From the NCBI GenBank assembly GCA_003696875.1, contig RFHL01000788.1, positions 1 through 5,709 of the forward strand: a stretch of DNA of 5,709 nucleotides, read 5' to 3'. The translations under genes and the position numbers were made by a program. This stretch comes from Bacteroidota bacterium. Its GTDB lineage: Bacteria; Bacteroidota; Bacteroidia; J057. This document shows, piece by piece, positions 5,000 through 5,709 of this stretch (the first letter of the stretch is position 1; the number at the start of each line of letters is the position of its first letter). A model generated the notes under the pieces. It did not search any database. It was not told where the DNA came from and was given only the letters and a program-made list of their open reading frames with translations.

Positions 5000-5709
5000 A
5001 TGCGACGTAACAGTACTCTGTCTATACTTTTTTCATTCAGCTTGCTCTTGGCAGCACTTGCCCTCCCCTGTTCTCTGTGGGGGCAAGATGTGGCCGAGGG
5101 GGAGCAGCTGTTTAAGCAGCACTGTACGGCCTGTCACAAGGTGCAAGGCAAGCTGGTCGGCCCTCAGATGGCTGGCGTCAATGCCAAATATGCCAACGAC
5201 CGGGAGTGGCTCTACAGCTGGGTGAAGAATTCTGCGGCACTCATCGCCTCTGGCGATGAAAAGGCGGTGGCCCTGTACGAGGCCAACAACAAGCAGCAGA
5301 TGACGGCCTTCCCTTTCCTGACCAACGAGCAGATTGACAACATCCTTGCCTGGGTCGATGAGGAAGATGCCCGGCTTTCGGCTCCGCCGGAGCCGGAGGT
5401 GCAGACTGCCGGCACTGGGGCCTATGATGTAGCCAGCGATCCGACCATTTACTATGCTTTGCTCGGGCTCGTGGGGGTCTTGGTTCTGATCGCCCTGCTA
5501 CTCGTCGTTATCACCGCTACCCTTATCTCTGCTGTTCAGGCCAAGGAAGGGAAAGAGCCCTTCTCCTTCGCCGACGTGATGAGCCGCAGCCGCCTTATCC
5601 TGCAAAACAAGTTTGTCCTGACCGCCATTACGGCCTTTGTGGTCGTGGGAGGCTCGGCCAAGTGGATTGCCGAGGCGCGCACCATCGGTCTGCACGAGGG
5701 GTATATGCC
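5000..5709 (+). CDS. actA: ActA-like c-type cytochrome of alternative complex III, N-terminal part
   Basis: The 236 codons present run off the right edge. The start is fixed by a stop (4991-4993) in frame just upstream. Order: signal peptide (about residues 1-28, ending SLWGQ); a monohaem class I cytochrome c domain (about 30-122) with CTACH at 42-46 binding haem, VGP at 53-55, WLYSW and likely axial ligand Met101 in QQMTAFPFLT; a Pro/Glu-rich linker; membrane helix 150-179; a short cytoplasmic loop; membrane helix about 205-219; then LHEGYMP. In Bacteroidota the same arrangement precedes a PxxPIxFSHKxHAG multihaem domain, forming the ActA pentahaem subunit that passes electrons from menaquinol oxidation towards cytochrome oxidase. 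That domain would lie beyond 5709 and is not seen. The actBCDEF genes are expected next. The cytochrome domain is certain; the ActA assignment is from domain order. A simple membrane-bound cytochrome c is the alternative. Confidence 0.8.
   Translation, partial: MRRNSTLSILFSFSLLLAALALPCSLWGQDVAEGEQLFKQHCTACHKVQGKLVGPQMAGVNAKYANDREWLYSWVKNSAALIASGDEKAVALYEANNKQQMTAFPFLTNEQIDNILAWVDEEDARLSAPPEPEVQTAGTGAYDVASDPTIYYALLGLVGVLVLIALLLVVITATLISAVQAKEGKEPFSFADVMSRSRLILQNKFVLTAITAFVVVGGSAKWIAEARTIGLHEGYM

Noticed and set aside
4720..5027. Shared 9-mer TGTCTATAC at 4720 and 5019
   Set aside because: Short, one copy is inside the cytochrome signal-peptide coding sequence, and no wider similarity surrounds it; likely chance.
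5498..5695. 65-codon minus-strand frame at the right end
   Set aside because: Antisense to the membrane-helix part of the cytochrome gene; hydrophilic and unlike any family.
1..5709. Mobile element, CRISPR array, tRNA or rRNA
   Set aside because: I saw no transposase or integrase, spaced repeats or tRNA-like folds in the window. The breakpoint at about 196-235 has no terminal repeats.

Overview
The window reads as a piece of a GC-rich Bacteroidota genome, most like the Saprospiria/Lewinella group. The lineage call is inference. It rests on an Oar-type TonB-dependent receptor barrel, a YpdA-type bacillithiol disulfide reductase, and a cytochrome gene laid out like the Bacteroidota ActA subunit of alternative complex III. 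Promoter-like sites fit the Bacteroidota TTG / TAnnTTTG pattern, and no strong Shine-Dalgarno sites are seen.

Layout: (1) Bases 1 to about 198, minus strand: an internal fragment of an M6-family zinc metalloprotease with the HEFGH...GLPDLY signature, running off the left edge. (2) Bases 184-2508, plus strand: the barrel-side part of a TonB-dependent receptor that lacks signal peptide and plug. These two headless genes meet head to head at about 196-235, a rearrangement breakpoint or an assembly chimera. (3) Bases 2509-2694: a palindrome at the stop codon, a very strong intrinsic terminator, an AT-rich stretch, a tandem 8-bp repeat and a weak promoter. (4) Bases 2695-3591, plus: a lipoprotein of the glycerophosphodiester phosphodiesterase family. 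(5) Bases 3557-4528, minus: YpdA, overlapping the previous gene tail to tail by 35 bp. (6) Bases 4529-4999: a 471-bp divergent control region with a good ypdA promoter, a 9-base G/C run in the ypdA leader, several palindromes including a perfect Fur/Irr-like 19-bp site, and a possible promoter next to the cytochrome gene. (7) Bases 5000-5709, plus: the first 236 codons of an ActA-like c-type cytochrome (signal peptide, one CxxCH domain, two membrane helices), cut by the right edge.

The genes do not form one pathway. They are a run of envelope, redox and respiratory genes. The divergent ypdA/actA pair, with an iron-regulator-like site between them, is the only arrangement that suggests shared control (thiol redox and haem-rich electron transport). 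I found no mobile element, CRISPR array, RNA gene or clearly new system. The most useful points are the head-to-head breakpoint, the YpdA lacking the cysteine reported as active site, and the iron-box-like palindrome ahead of actA.
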